Of a stretch of 64,000 bases of DNA, positions 1 through 11,548 are shown in pieces. The DNA comes from Archilochus colubris (Eukaryota; Chordata; Aves; Apodiformes; Trochilidae). How positions within the stretch are numbered: position 1 is the stretch's first letter; each line of letters begins with the position of its first letter. The translations under genes were made by a program, and so were the position numbers. The DNA is taken from assembly GCA_023079485.1 (NCBI GenBank), contig CM041083.1:173159480-173223479 (forward strand), read 5' to 3'. Below the pieces are notes generated by a model, which searched no databases, was not told where the DNA came from, and saw only the letters and a program-made list of their open reading frames with translations.

Positions 1-3000
1 CTTTGAGTGGCTCTGTGAATCCTGGTGCTGAACCATCTACTGTGTGAACCATCATGTGTGCTGTGCCATCTAATTTCTTAGCCAGCCAAGTGTCCAGCAC
101 TGTCACTTCTTAGTAACTAATGCACACAATTTTGACTTTACACAATGCAGTGCAATACATTTGGCTCCACAATTTGAAAAGGGTCTGCCCTTTGTCTCTC
201 TTTATCAGTATTATCTGACATTGAGTTATGAGCTGCTAATGACCCAGAGATAATGAAAGTCATGTCCCAGAGAGCTCAGAGTCTGAAACACTGATGCAAG
301 AAGACAGAAAAACCACTCAAGAAATCCAGCGGGAAGAATAATCTGTGGCTTTGAGCATAATATATATTTTAATTACTGTTTGTTTGGCACTCTGGTAGGG
401 AATATGGAAGAAAAAAGCTTTTAGGAGAGTTTTCAATGGGCTGACGGCAGTGATTTTGTTTTCTTCAGCTGAATTTCCCTTCCCCCCTTAGTTTTTCATC
501 TCAGAGTACTGGCACTTTGATAAGTGTTGATGGAAAACACTGTCTTTTATGCTTAATGTGGGTGTAAGTAGAGGGGAGAGTATATTGAAAGTGCTGCATG
601 CAAGTGCCAGAAATGCCTGTGGTTCCCACACTCAAAGGAGCAGAAAAACTCCCCCAGGAGACAGAACAGTGTCAGAGGATGCAAAGCAAAGGGAAGGTGG
701 GCTGTAGCCCAAGCATCTGTCTCTTCCCCAGTTCTGAGTAATTTGGAGATCCTAGAAAGGTCATGCGGGTTAGGACCTCAGTGGCCTGAGGTTGCTTTTT
801 GAAGATGCTTCTCTCAGGTGTTTTTACAGTGAAGTCTTGCAGAACTTTCTTAGGCAAATCTCCTGTTGGAGCCCCTTGGCCACTGAACCTTCTCAGTTGA
901 ATGAAGATAATTATTCCCGTGTAAATTATTCAAGATTTACACTGGTGTGATCTGGACAAGAATGTGGTGCAAATATCCTGCAGATATGACAAGAAAGGAG
1001 GCAGTTGTATGTGAACACATTCATTATGTGTATTACCCCAGAGAGGCAAGCCACTGTCTCCTCTTGCCACTTCAAAGGAGTAGAGTGGGTCTGTTAAGAG
1101 AAAAGCAAAATCCTCAAGATGCCTCTAGGGAGAATAACTGAGATTTTGTTGATTTGTACAGACAGCAATGGAGACAGAAATCTCACACTTGATTTTAGGT
1201 TTATATGGCACCCTTTTCTCAAGCACAGTGTTGTATATGAGTCTGAAAGCTTCAGCTAAAACACTCTAGCCCAGCAATGAGGCTCCATGATCTTCACAAT
1301 ATGCCTTTGTTTTTGTTTTTATAAGTCAAGAGTATGCTGCTGATGAAAGACTGTCACAGATTCCCTGCAGAGCACTCCCAGTCTGAATCTCTCTCTCATG
1401 CCACCGGAATGAATCAGTCTGCAGACAGCAGTTTTTAGCAAAGATGCTTTATTACCAGGGCTGTAGCACCCACTAGAATGAGGGAACTCATTACTTTTAG
1501 AAAATTATTCTGTTGTTTGAAGTTCTTTTGCAGCCCCAAACTGAAGAAACTGCAAAGCTCCACATTTCTTTTTTTAATGAGAATGAATGCACTGGATCTT
1601 TTTAATTAAGCAGAGGTGGAAATGTATTAATTACAAGAGGACAACTCTCAACCTTCAAGTAACAGTACAGATGGACTGGTCCAAACTCTCAGTGGTAATA
1701 AAGCATTCTAGCATGTTGACTAACAGCCTTAATGCCTGCTGGGATGAAAAGAATTGGTGGGTATTTCCAAACCTCACTGTCATGAAGTGCCATGAACAGG
1801 ACAACTACTGTACACCTTTGGAATGCTTATTTTCTAATTATACGTTGTGTTTCAATTGAATCTCACTGATTTGCACATGAAAAATAATTAGTTGTTCCAA
1901 TTTGCTCTCCACTTCCACACTATCCACATTTTAGCAGCAGCTTTCTAAAGGATGGGGGCACTAGACTATGTTTAAAACATTGTTACTTCCATTTTTGAGT
2001 GTATCTTTAAATTATTATTTAGTGAATCTAGGAGTTTGTGAGAAGTGTGGCTACTAAAAATGATGCTGAAACTGAAGGAAAGGAAGGTGATAATCAGAAC
2101 AACCTGATTTTTAAGCTGGATTGTGAATTAACTTATTCATTTGAAGTTTCTTTCTGCTGGTGTCTTTATCAGCTGTCATTCCTTCATCTGTTACAAATGC
2201 CTAAATAAATTCAATGGAGAAAAACAATGGATGTCAAAAATGTTGACTAGAATCCAGAGTGATTGGGAGCAGTTGCAGCACCGATGTTGAACAGGGAGCA
2301 ATCAATTGTCCATGACAACAGCAGAAGCCTGAGCAGATTTTCTGGACCTGAAGGGTAATTACTGACATCAGGACTTGCAAGAGCATCAGAACTTGACTGC
2401 TAACAGGAGATCGTGCAACTGTCTGCTGAATGTACATTTTTCTTTCTCTGAACACTGCATGAGGCTTCAAAGAGACACAGGTATTCCCTGGCCCTGATAA
2501 TTTTAATTTTCAGATCTGACAAGTGAAGAACAGCTAAAGAAAGGCTCATTCTGTTGCCCAAGGTGATTCAGTCAGTGAAAGGGAGCAGGTTAACTGCAAG
2601 TCCCAGATTTTCTTTATCAGCTTGAATGGTGTATTAAGTTATGGTTTGAGAGTTCCATGAAAATTACACACCAGAAAAGGTTTGAAATTGAATGAACATA
2701 TTCCTGCTTTGTACTAAAGCTGCATCTTTCTGTGTGCTTCTGGGATATCAGCAGAAGTTCTTAGACTAAGGACATGATGTTATGTGGTCACATTGTGGTT
2801 TTTTATATGTCAGTCCTTTTCCTCACTGTGAATGTTTCAATTCATTTGCTGATTTCATCATGCTTTAGCAGAAGATAAAGTCTCTGAAAAACAAGGTTTC
2901 TGCAAAAGGTCTAGGAGATGCATGGTGGAAGAGAAAATGTATCCACATTTATCTGACCTTCTCAATGCCCTGTCTTCTCTCTCCAAAAGAGAAGTGGGGC

Positions 3001-3130
3001 AGAATTTTTCACAGGGCAGCTGCAGCACTGTCATGAACTGTAGAAAAGTCTTTGACTCCTGAAAAACTGCTTGAGCAAACAAAAATGTGCAACCTGGCCT
3101 GTCAATCCATGTCTATATAGCTCTGGTCCC
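1..3130. other. Unique non-coding DNA
   Basis: There is no protein-coding gene, RNA gene or recognisable young repeat in this stretch. The open frames here are short (at most about 90 codons), show no known domain and do not chain through splice signals. One phrase near 905-955 (a TTTACACTGGTGTGA-like run) resembles wording common in very old amniote interspersed repeats and is listed separately. Composition is AT-leaning with few CpGs. Confidence 0.6.
905..955. repeat. Possible ancient amniote repeat relic
   Basis: A GTGTAAATT phrase is followed by TTTACACTGGTGTGATCTGG. I recall this wording from old interspersed repeats found across birds, crocodilians and turtles, where TTACACCAGTGTAA-type blocks precede a '..CTGGCCC' ending. 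The match is short and from memory, so family and orientation are not assigned. Confidence 0.2.
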
Positions 3131-3895
3131 TACAAAGTCCTGCACTCTGGCCACAACAACCCCATGCAGTGCTACAGGCTGGGGACAGAGTGGTTGGAGA
3201 GCAGCCAGACAGAGAGGGAGTTTTGAGTTTGGATTGACAGGAAGCTGAACATGAGCCAGCAGTGTGCTCAGGTGGCCAAGGCAGCCAATGACATCCTGGT
3301 CTGTATCAGGAACAGTGTGGCCAGCAGGTCCAGGGAAGGGATTCTGCCCCTGTACTCAGTCCCGGTGAGGCCACACCTCGAGTCTTGTGTCCAGCTCTGG
3401 GCCCCTCAGTTTAGGAAGGATATTGAGGTCCTGGAGCAGGTCCAAAGGAGGCCAACCAGGCTGGTGAAGGGACTCAAGCACAGACCCTATGAGGAGAGGC
3501 TGAGGGAGCTGGGGTTGTTCAGCCTGGAGAAGAGGAGGCTCAGGGGAGACCTCATCACTCTCTACAGCTCCCTGAAAGGAGGGGGTAGCCAGGTGGGGGT
3601 TGGTCTCTTTTCCCAGGCAACTCTCAGTAAGACAAGAGAGCATGGTCTCAAGTTGTGCCAGGGGAGGTTTAGGTTGGATATTATAAAGAATTTCTTTATG
3701 GAGAGGGTGATCAGGCATTGGAATGGGCTGCCCAGGGAAGTAGTGGATTCTCCATCCCTGGAGATATTTAAAAAGAGACTGGATGTGGCACTCAGTGCCA
3801 TGGTCTGGTAACTGCAGCAGTAGTGGATCAAGGGTTGGACTCGATGATCTCTGAGGTCCCTTCCAACCCAGCCAATTCTATGATTCTATGATTCT
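3131..3895 (+). mobile_element. CR1 LINE, 5'-truncated, young copy
   Basis: This is a 5'-truncated chicken-repeat-1 (CR1) non-LTR retrotransposon fragment in sense orientation. It begins in the part of ORF2 just downstream of the reverse transcriptase core (AAAGTCCTGCA.. wording, peptide KVLH-like). It runs through the conserved C-terminal tail to the 3' end with GAGGTCCCTTCCAACCC and two copies of the terminal octamer (ATTCTATG). CR1 moves by target-primed reverse transcription and is almost always truncated at the 5' end. The 3' 60 bp are essentially the same as in the copy ending at 14886, so both belong to one subfamily, perhaps CR1-J-like. Confidence 0.95.
3251..3811 (+). pseudogene. CR1 ORF2 C-terminal remnant, open for 186 codons
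   Basis: This is the C-terminal part of the CR1 ORF2 polyprotein (endonuclease plus reverse transcriptase). Only the region after the RT catalytic core is present, so it cannot function alone. Recognisable blocks in order are [78 protein letters not shown] and [20 protein letters not shown], ending at the usual stop. The frame is closed just upstream by a TGA at 3224-3226, so the Met at 3251 is not a genuine start. Retaining an undamaged 186-codon tail points to a fairly recent insertion. Confidence 0.85.
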
Positions 3896-4708
3896 CTGAA
3901 AGGTCTTGATGTCTCTTGGCCTACCTTGGCAAGTTAGACAAAGCTGTTGGAAGATGTGGGTAGGAGAAGAAAGAGTAGAAAGGGCATAAGGAAGCTATGT
4001 TAGAGGACTGAGGAGTCCTTCAGTGATGAGAAATGAAGGAATTGAGGTTATTGTAGTGGGGCTGTGGGTGATATGAAGGTGAGTTCACTATTGTGATTTA
4101 TTTGAATGTTTAGTCAACCATAAAGCATAAGTATAGTGGAAATCAGAATTAATTAGTGATGAAGTTCACAGAGTTAAATCATTGCTAGTGTATTTCATTA
4201 CTCTGCTTAGCTCCCTTTGCCACATTGGGAAAGTGTTCTTCTTTTCAGACCTAGTAATATGAAAGGTCATAATTTTGACCCAAAAATGTTTACGTAATGG
4301 CTTTAAATGATGGATTGCTCTGTATCTTAACTTAATGGCAGTGGCACTTGAAAAATGTGGTGGTGATGTATGGATGAGAAAAACAAGGCTTAAATCCTGG
4401 TCTCATGCCAGGATCACGTTAGTCAGGCTCTGGTGTATTCTGTTTTGTTGTGTTTAAGTGCATTCATAGGACCCATCAACACTGCACTCAGAGCACCTGA
4501 CTTCTGCAGTCATATTGAACAGTTCATTTGCCTCACTCTGATCTAATAGTAGGATAAATCAGCAGTGATTTGATTTAAATTGACAAAGATAGGGCAATAT
4601 ATTTAATGTGGTGATGCCAGAATCTGGTTCCTAGGATTTGATCTGACTTCAGTGTGCTCATGCAATAACTGGAAGAAGTACTAACTGTAAAACAATAGGC
4701 TCTTTGCC

Positions 4709-4730
4709 TTTTTTTTTTTTTTTTTTTTTT
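4709..4730. repeat. Poly-T run (22 T)
   Basis: Twenty-two consecutive T residues. No retrotransposon body is recognisable on the flank that would make this a poly-A tail in antisense, so it is annotated only as a homopolymer. Confidence 0.9.
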
Positions 4731-5741
4731 AACTTACAGTTTTTACAGCTGGCTCTGAAGAGTTGGAGTCTTGTGGGAAGCACTGTAGACTTCAGGCCTC
4801 AATTTATCCCCAGGCCAGGAGCAATGTTGGTAGCTGAAATCTGAGCTTCTCCAGAGCTCTGTAAATTATCTCCCCTTGGTTCCAGAAGATCATCCTCTCA
4901 CGGGGAAAGAGGCAGCTTGAATATAGCCTGGTATTCTGAGCTGGCTTTAATGCTTAGGACCAGTGGGCATGGTGTTGAAAGAGCAGATATGTCCCTTTTT
5001 TACTCTTCACTTAATACTGTCTGAAACACTTCAGGTATGGAAATATTCTGGCAGAACCTCAGCCATCCAAACCATCACCTTCTGGCTTTAAATCTGGGTC
5101 TGTTCAGTTGCAAAACTGTGCAGCTCTGGGCTTTCTAGGTTGCAGCTTTGGATATTTGTGATGGTGATTGTCCATTATGTTAGCCACTCAGATAGGTTTC
5201 TGATGCTTTCTACTTACTTATATCCAACGTTTTTGAACTTCTATCAGCGAGAGATCACCTATCTTACTGTGGCCTAATCATTTCATAATTTTCTCCTTTT
5301 GGGGAGGATGCCACTGGCTGGAAACACCCATCCACAAAGAGACAGCCACAGCTCCCACTTTTTACCATAGCTAATAATGTCTGTATGTTAGACATGAGTC
5401 AGAAGTAATCTCTGTGTCTCAACATGAAGAATTTTTGAGCTTCGCTCAGCAAAGATCCCTGCAGAGGTCTTCAACACTGCCATTCTGTTTACACTGGCAA
5501 GCTGACTCATAGGGCTTCAGAGAAGACCAAGGATTCACCACGACATCTCAGCTGAACCCAGATCCAGGAGTCTCCTTATGATTCCCCAAAAGAGAGCCTG
5601 GGGAGGGAGAGAAATTGTCATGTTATGACCAGTGATTTTATTTTAACCTTGAGAAAGTTACTTTTCCTGTTTGAGGAAAAAAAAAGTAAACTATAAGAAA
5701 GTTTGAAAAGATCCTGATAAATCAGTTGGTTTAAAGCCAAC

Positions 5742-5760
5742 TTTTTTTTTTTTTTTTTTT
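5742..5760. repeat. Poly-T run (19 T)
   Basis: Nineteen consecutive T residues in unique AT-rich sequence, with no adjoining element recognised. Confidence 0.9.
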
Positions 5761-6941
5761 GAGGTGAAAGGAAAAAAAGGCAGACACTTGCTAAAAGGAA
5801 AGATGGAAAAGCGAGGGCAAAATACTAAAACTGGTTGCAGGTTGCCTTGATACTACTTGTAGGCACATTTGCCATTAAGTTGAGGGAAGGTTTTGCCAGT
5901 AAAAGATAGCACTGTGTTTTCTTCCCTCTTCTGGCAGTAAATAGGTAACACTCACTTCCCTTTGTGATGTGGTAGTGCTCAGCAGCCTTTAGAATGAGTT
6001 GCTTTGTGCTGCTGCTTGCCTGAGAGCAGTTCTCCTGCCCTGACGAAAGCGATGTTTGTGTCATGTTCTGGTTTATAAACAAAATGTTCTATTTCATGTA
6101 TAAAATGTGAAATGACTAACCATGAGAGTTTGATTAAAGTAGTTGAAAAGACCAAGAATTGCGTGCTTGGGATTAGTTCTTCTTTGATATCAAAGACCCT
6201 TTGGCCTGGACTTTTTTGTCAGATGGGAGAACAACAGTGCAGATAAATGACTTGCAGATAAATGTCTCTGTCGGCCTCAAATAGCACATGTGATGTGAGA
6301 AGTGCTCGGAGGATTTCAGTCTGGAGACTTTTTTTTTCATGCCAAATTGATGTAAGAACACTACAAAACAGTTTATGGAGCACTTGGGCTGATAGAGAGC
6401 CAGGTGGGCTGATTGTTCGAAGACTTAAGTGTTTGCAGCTATCCCAAAAAACACATCTGTAGGTCACTAAAATGCATCCTGTCTTGCCATATAGCTGTTG
6501 GATACTGATCTGTACAGAGAATTTGCACGTGTGAGTAGTGATGACAGTGCTAGCATTAGGCACCTTATAAGTATGTAGCACTGCCTAAAATGTGTGTTCA
6601 CCACAGCTCCCTATGGTGTGCCACGTGCCATGTATTTCTCACACTGCTTTTCCTTTAGCTCAAGAAGTAATAAACATATGGGTACTTGGGGCTGGAAGAA
6701 ATGAGCTCTGCCCCAGGGTATTGCCATGAACTTTTGGCAGTGCCTGGCCTGTTTGATAGAGTGAGTATTACCTACAGGATTAGAGGAACTAGCAGAGGAG
6801 TGTAGTATTTTCTAATCAGTTTATTAAGATTCCATGGACAAAACCCATTTAAACTCTTTTTTTTCAGAATTGTGTTTTCAAATGCAGTTTATAGTCTGAG
6901 AGCTGTCTGAAAGTTGCTGTAATTAAAACATGTATAACCTG

Positions 6942-6961
6942 TGCAATTCTTAAGAATTGCA
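6942..6961. repeat. 20-bp perfect palindrome
   Basis: TGCAATTCTTAAGAATTGCA equals its own reverse complement over 20 bp with no loop. The centre contains TTC-TTAA-GAA, the N4-spaced arrangement known for STAT6-type sites. The outer arms contain GCAAT/ATTGC, the half-site of C/EBP factors. Whether anything binds here is unknown. Confidence 0.9.
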
Positions 6962-7904
6962 ATTATACCCTTGTCTATATATGGATCAAACCTAATTGTT
7001 CAGTTTCCAGTGTGACTAAGAACAAAATGTGTCCTAGCTTTCTTTTATGACAGCAATAACCTGGATTTTAATTAATTTCATTCTTACACTATGATAATCT
7101 CTGTAGTACTTGAGTGTCTTGTGATATTACTATCAGAGTAATCTCTGTTGCATATTTGCTCTTTTGGTTTCTTAGAGAAAGTAGCATAAAAAAAAGTTTG
7201 GATTTTCAACTGTATGAAATGTGTGCTTTCAGAGATGCACATGCACACACCCTATCTGATATATTTCTATCTAACTTTACTTAATAAGCACACATGTCAT
7301 TGGAAGTAGATATGTGTGGTTCAGCTCAATCAACTGATACTCTGAAATTTTTTTTCAGGTTCTCTTGTACTTCAAACTTAGTCATCTTTCATGGGAGTGT
7401 AGCCAAGAGGTCTCATTGCTACATGATGTACTATGAAATCAACACACGTTATAGACTAAACTAAAACTGGTGTTAGATAAACAGATCCAAGCATGGAGTA
7501 AGTCTGGATGACCTGAATGGATGTGTCATATATTGCTATGAGTTATTGATGACCTTTCATAATTCACAAGTGGCTCAGGTTCCCTCCACCACTTCTGAGC
7601 TATGAGATCATTAATAATGTGTGCAAATAAATAACATATCTTGAATCAGTTCATTGTATTTCCTATTGCTCTCTCTTTCCCTCCATGTATGGTATGTATG
7701 CATATAATATTTATTTCAGAAACAGCAAAATTCCCACCAGCAGCTGTTGGGAAGAAAGTTATATCTTATAGTTATATCATTGGAGAGCTGTATTTCATAT
7801 CTGTGAGGTTATAGTCATAAAATATAGCCTCTAAATGTGTTAAGAAAAACTTCTGCTGTTATTTAAACCAATAGAACTATTGTATTCAAATAAACCAAAT
7901 TTTA

Positions 7905-8055
7905 CAGTACGGTCGCATCCACTGGGTCAAATTCTACCTTGACTTACACACTGAACTCATTGGAAATCACAAGTGCCATCATCAGTCAGTACAAAACTGA
8001 CTCTGAAAATCCTCTGGGTATGGTGAAATCACACCAGGGGTGATTTGGTCCAGCA
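7905..8055. repeat. Possible ancient amniote repeat relic
   Basis: The stretch opens with GGTCAAATTCTACCTTGACTT and ends with CACACCAGGGGTGATTTGGTCC. Both phrases resemble wording I recall from old repeats shared by birds, turtles and crocodilians (a '..ATTCTGCCCT..ACACCAG..' opening and a '..GAATTTGGCCC' ending). Divergence is high and the family is unnamed here. Confidence 0.35.
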
Positions 8056-8159
8056 GTTAAGGTCTTTTGACCCTAAATGTGCTGTAGCCTCAGTTATCGT
8101 TTGCCAAGTCTTCTCTCTTTTACCTTGGAGTAATGTGACTCTCTCAGCCACAAGCTAAA

Positions 8160-8225
8160 ATGATCCCAAGTCCATTGAACTTAAATCTTTCCATTGAATC
8201 CAGTAGGCTTTGGATCAGCTCCTAA
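8160..8225. repeat. Possible ancient amniote repeat relic
   Basis: The phrases AAGTCCATTGAAC, TTCCATTGAATCCAGTAGG and CTTTGGATCAG fit the 'CCATTGACTTCAGTGGGCTTTGGATCAGGCCC' style of old amniote repeats. It lies about 100 bp from the similar relic at 7905-8055 and may be part of the same insertion. Confidence 0.4.
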
Positions 8226-8914
8226 GAGCAGCTGCCATCTTGGAAAAAAAATCTATGTGAAAATTGTCTTTGATTTTGCTATTAGTGATCTTTGCCCTGA
8301 AGTTACTTCATTCCCATATTTTTCCAATATTGTGCTTAAACACTGTTTTTCATTCCTCATTGTTCATGCAGCTTTTGAGGTCTGTTCTCATCAGTGGGTT
8401 TCTTACTCCGCTAATAAGAAAAATATTGCACTTTGTAATCTCTCCTTTCATCTTTGTGTTTATTATCTTTTGAGAATGCATGTAGTTCCATGGGTCAGTC
8501 AAGTCGGTGAAAGAAGTTTTGTCATATCACTCAACCTTCCTGCTTGTAGCTGCACAGCCTTTTATTTCAGTTTCTGATAGGCTCAGCCTGGAAAACGTTT
8601 TAGTAATTGAACTAATAAGATGTATCCATGGGGGAAGTAAGCTAAAGGCTTTAATGTTGGTATTTATGCATATATGGTAGTGCCCCAGCAGTTCATTGAT
8701 TGGTCACTTAAGGCTATTTCAGCACATGGGCAGTAATCCAATGTGCCCAGTCGACAAGTACAACAGTGTTTTTAATCAGACTGGCACCAAATTAGGAAAC
8801 CTCTCTATTAACCTGGTGTCTGTACCCACAAAGTTAGATTTTCAAACAGCAGAACCCTTAAATAGCAGTATAAGTGATGAATTTTACTTAGACTATTACT
8901 CCTTGTCCAGTGCA

Positions 8915-9886
8915 TCCTGACATCACAAGTGGTGTCCCCTAGGGTCCAGTGCTGGGGCCTCTTCCCTTTAATATGTTCATTAATGATTTGGATGAGGGGA
9001 TGGAGTGTAACCTCAGTAAATTTGCAGATGACATCAAACCAGACGGGTGTGTGGATCTGCTGCAGGGTAGGGAAGCCTTACAGCAGGACCTGGACAGGTT
9101 GGACCAATGGGCCAAGGTTAATTGTATGAGGTTTAACAAGGCCAAATGCCAGGTCTGGCACCTGGGTCAGAACAACCCCATGGGAAGCTACAGCCTTGGG
9201 GAAGTGTGGTTAGAGAGCTGTAGGTTGGAAAGGGACCTGGGGACATTGATTGACAGTCGACTTAATATGAGCCAGCAGTGTGTGCAGGTGGCCAAAAAGG
9301 CCAATGGCATCCTGGCTTGTATTTGGAACACTGTGGCCATCAGGAATAGGGAGGTGATCATCCCTCTGTACTCAGCTCTGGTGAGGCCACATCTTGAGTG
9401 CTGTGTTCAGTTATGGGCATCTCACCATAGGAGGGACATGGAAGTGCTAGAGTGTGTCCAGAGAAGGGCAACAAAGCTCATGAAGGTCCTGGAGCACAAG
9501 TCCTGTGAGGAGAGGCTGAGAGAGCTAGGGCTGTTCAGTCTGGAGAAGAGGAGGCTGAGAGGAGACCTCAGAGCTCTCTTCTTCTGCCTCAAGGGAGGTT
9601 GGAGTGAGGAGGAAAACAGCCTCTGCTCCTTAGTGATCTGTGACAGGACCAGAGGGAATGGATGGGAGCTGTGCCAGGGGAGGTTTAGGCTGGATGTTAG
9701 GAAATTTTCACTGAGGGGGTTGTCAGGCATTGGAATGTCCTGTCCAGGGCAGTGCTGGAGTCACCGTCCCTGGAGGCATTTAAAAGGCATTTAGACCTGG
9801 TCCTTAAGGACATGTTTTAGTAGTTGACTGTGGTGTGACTGGATGATCTTGGAGGTCTCTTCACATTCTGTGATTTTGATTCTCTG
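8915..9886 (+). mobile_element. CR1 LINE, 5'-truncated, includes RT catalytic motif
   Basis: This sense-orientation CR1 fragment reaches further 5' than most copies in the window. It starts in the reverse transcriptase domain at the VPQGSVLGP-type block (GGTGTCCCCTAGGGTCC), continues through the palm and thumb, and ends with GGAGGTCTC and degraded octamers (ATTCTGTGATTTTGATTCTC). A second CR1 copy abuts its 3' end. The 3' wording differs from that of the 3131-3895 copy, so this is a different subfamily. Confidence 0.95.
8949..9794 (+). pseudogene. CR1 ORF2 reverse transcriptase remnant (281 codons)
   Basis: This remnant is the RT palm plus C-terminal tail. Blocks in order are [27 protein letters not shown] at the start, which holds the FADD catalytic motif (the LINE form of YxDD), then [77 protein letters not shown] and [10 protein letters not shown]. 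The last 30 or so codons leave the expected HWNxLP frame ([10 protein letters not shown]), indicating a frameshift near 9720. The fingers region and the endonuclease are absent, so it is inactive. Confidence 0.85.
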
Positions 9887-10138
9887 GCAGGATGAGAGGG
9901 CATGGCCTGAAGCTGCACCAGGGGAGGTTTAGATTTGATATTAGGAAACACTTCCTCACAGAAGGAGTGATCAGGCATTGGAATGGACTGCCCAGGGAAT
10001 TGGTAGAGTCACCGTCCCTGGAGGTGTTTAAGGAGAGACTGGATGTGGCACATAGTGCCATGGTCTGGCCAGTGTGGTGGTGTTAGGTTATAGGTTGGAC
10101 TTGATGATCTCAGAGGTCCTTCCAACCTCAATGATTCT
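9887..10138 (+). mobile_element. CR1 LINE 3' fragment abutting another CR1
   Basis: About 250 bp of a second CR1 in sense orientation. It starts inside ORF2 at GATGAGAGGGCATGGCCTGAA (peptide [12 protein letters not shown]) and ends at CAGAGGTCCTTCCAACCTCA followed by ATGATTCT and a T run. The coding tail stays open at 9892-10086 through [31 protein letters not shown]. Its subfamily differs from the copy immediately upstream. The junction lies directly at the upstream copy's octamer tail. Confidence 0.92.
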
Positions 10139-11548
10139 TTTTTTATTAATTTCACTTGGATTTTGCAATTAGTTAATCAAAGATAAACTACCAGCATGAT
10201 AAGAAATATGTACCTAAGTGAGTCTTCATTCTGGCACCTTCAGCCATTCTGTATGGTCTTTCACTCTAGGTCTGAGAAGGAATATTTTTTTTCCCTTCAT
10301 TGAGCATCTTCTTGGGGAGGGTTTTATTGCTGGAAAGCAGGTTTTGCTGGTCAAAACATCCAGGGTGAGGAAGGTGAGAAGTAGAGATTTGATCATGGTT
10401 TCTATAAGGTTCACTTAATTTAGAACAACCAGCAGTGGTGCAACATGTAAGGGATTAATTTAATTTACCTAAATATAGCTCTGCAGAGGAAACTCTTGAA
10501 AGAGGAGTTTGGAAGAGAGAGAGACCAGTGGTTGAATTCAGGATGTGTTGCCCTTAGATTGTATGGAAGGTCTTGATGGCAGTCCCCTCTCTGAAATGGA
10601 GCAATGCTGGTGTTCATAGCAACTCTCTGAGATTACAGCTGAGCTATATGAGATTATATCACTGCACATCTCCCAAAGTGGTCAGGAGGCCTGATACTTC
10701 CTAAAACTGCTTCTGAAGTCACTGCTGCTGTTAGTTCACACTGCCTACATTCTTCAAATTGAAGTGTCCTTAACTTCAAACATGATTTTTGGGGGCTGCC
10801 CAAATTGTGAGTCATTTCTTCACAGACAGTTTTTCAAAAATTGCTGCCTCTCTGTTAGCAGATACCTGTCTTTCTCCTAAATAAGCCAAGGATTCTGTTA
10901 GTTGTACTGGCTGCACAGAGTAAATCACCCTTTGGCCCCTGGATGCAGCAACCTTTCTACTCTAGCCATGAAGTTATTGATGGAGTAGCACAGGAAAACT
11001 TGCATTCTTGCTGTCTGGCAAAATAATAAATAAAAATGTATCATTTCTTAATGGTCAGTAACAAGTCTGGTAAACGTGAGAGCAGTAGTCACCATTATTT
11101 TGCTTGAACAGTAAATAAAAGTGTTGCTTTAAAAATTCACGTACATAACCTCCTACATGAAATGAAAAATTATTACTAACCCACCTAAGGAAATGTAACA
11201 AATATTTTTTGTTCAGGCTAACCAGTTGCAGTACTACCCAGTGGGGTCCTGGTCAAGCTTCCACTGCCAGAAAACAATGGGGAGTCTTTCCATTGACTTT
11301 AATGGGGTTTGTTGTGCTGCTCAGTGCTGAGTTAAGAATAATGAAGAAGATGGCAACCAAAAGCTACTCTGATTAATTAGAACAAGGAGCAGATTTACTC
11401 TATGTAGGAATGGATGGATAACTGGTGTCTGAAAAGTTTGAATAAGAAACTAAAAACTTACCCATGGCCTCTTTGGTTTGAATGGGGGAAGTCCTACCAG
11501 CATTTGCAGGAACAATGTTGAGGCTTTAAAACCAACAGAGATAAATCA
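10139..11548. other. Unique non-coding DNA
   Basis: AT-rich sequence without a recognisable gene. A possible old repeat relic lies at 11268-11320. Nothing else is identifiable. Confidence 0.6.
11268..11320. repeat. Possible ancient amniote repeat relic
   Basis: Contains CTTTCCATTGACTTTAATGG, a close match to the 'CCATTGACTTCAATGGG' phrase that recurs in old sauropsid repeats as I remember them. It is short and unassigned. Confidence 0.35.

Larger units (their letters stand above)
3896..8914. other. Unique non-coding DNA
   Basis: About 5 kb lie between two CR1 copies. I see no gene. The stretch contains homopolymer T runs at 4709-4730 and 5742-5760, a 20-bp perfect palindrome at 6942-6961, and old repeat-like phrases at 7905-8055 and 8160-8225. 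A 127-codon open frame at 8194-8577 lacks a recognisable domain and overlaps the repeat-like phrase, so I do not call it. Confidence 0.6.

Noticed and set aside
3356..3718. 120-codon minus-strand open frame
   Set aside because: It is the antisense shadow of the CR1 ORF2 tail; similar shadows occur at 9422-9730, 14309-14635 and elsewhere.
8194..8577. 127-codon open frame with hydrophobic stretches, possible membrane protein
   Set aside because: No start context, no domain, high AT with Phe/Leu codons expected by composition, and partly over an old repeat relic; a second frame is open over the same bases.
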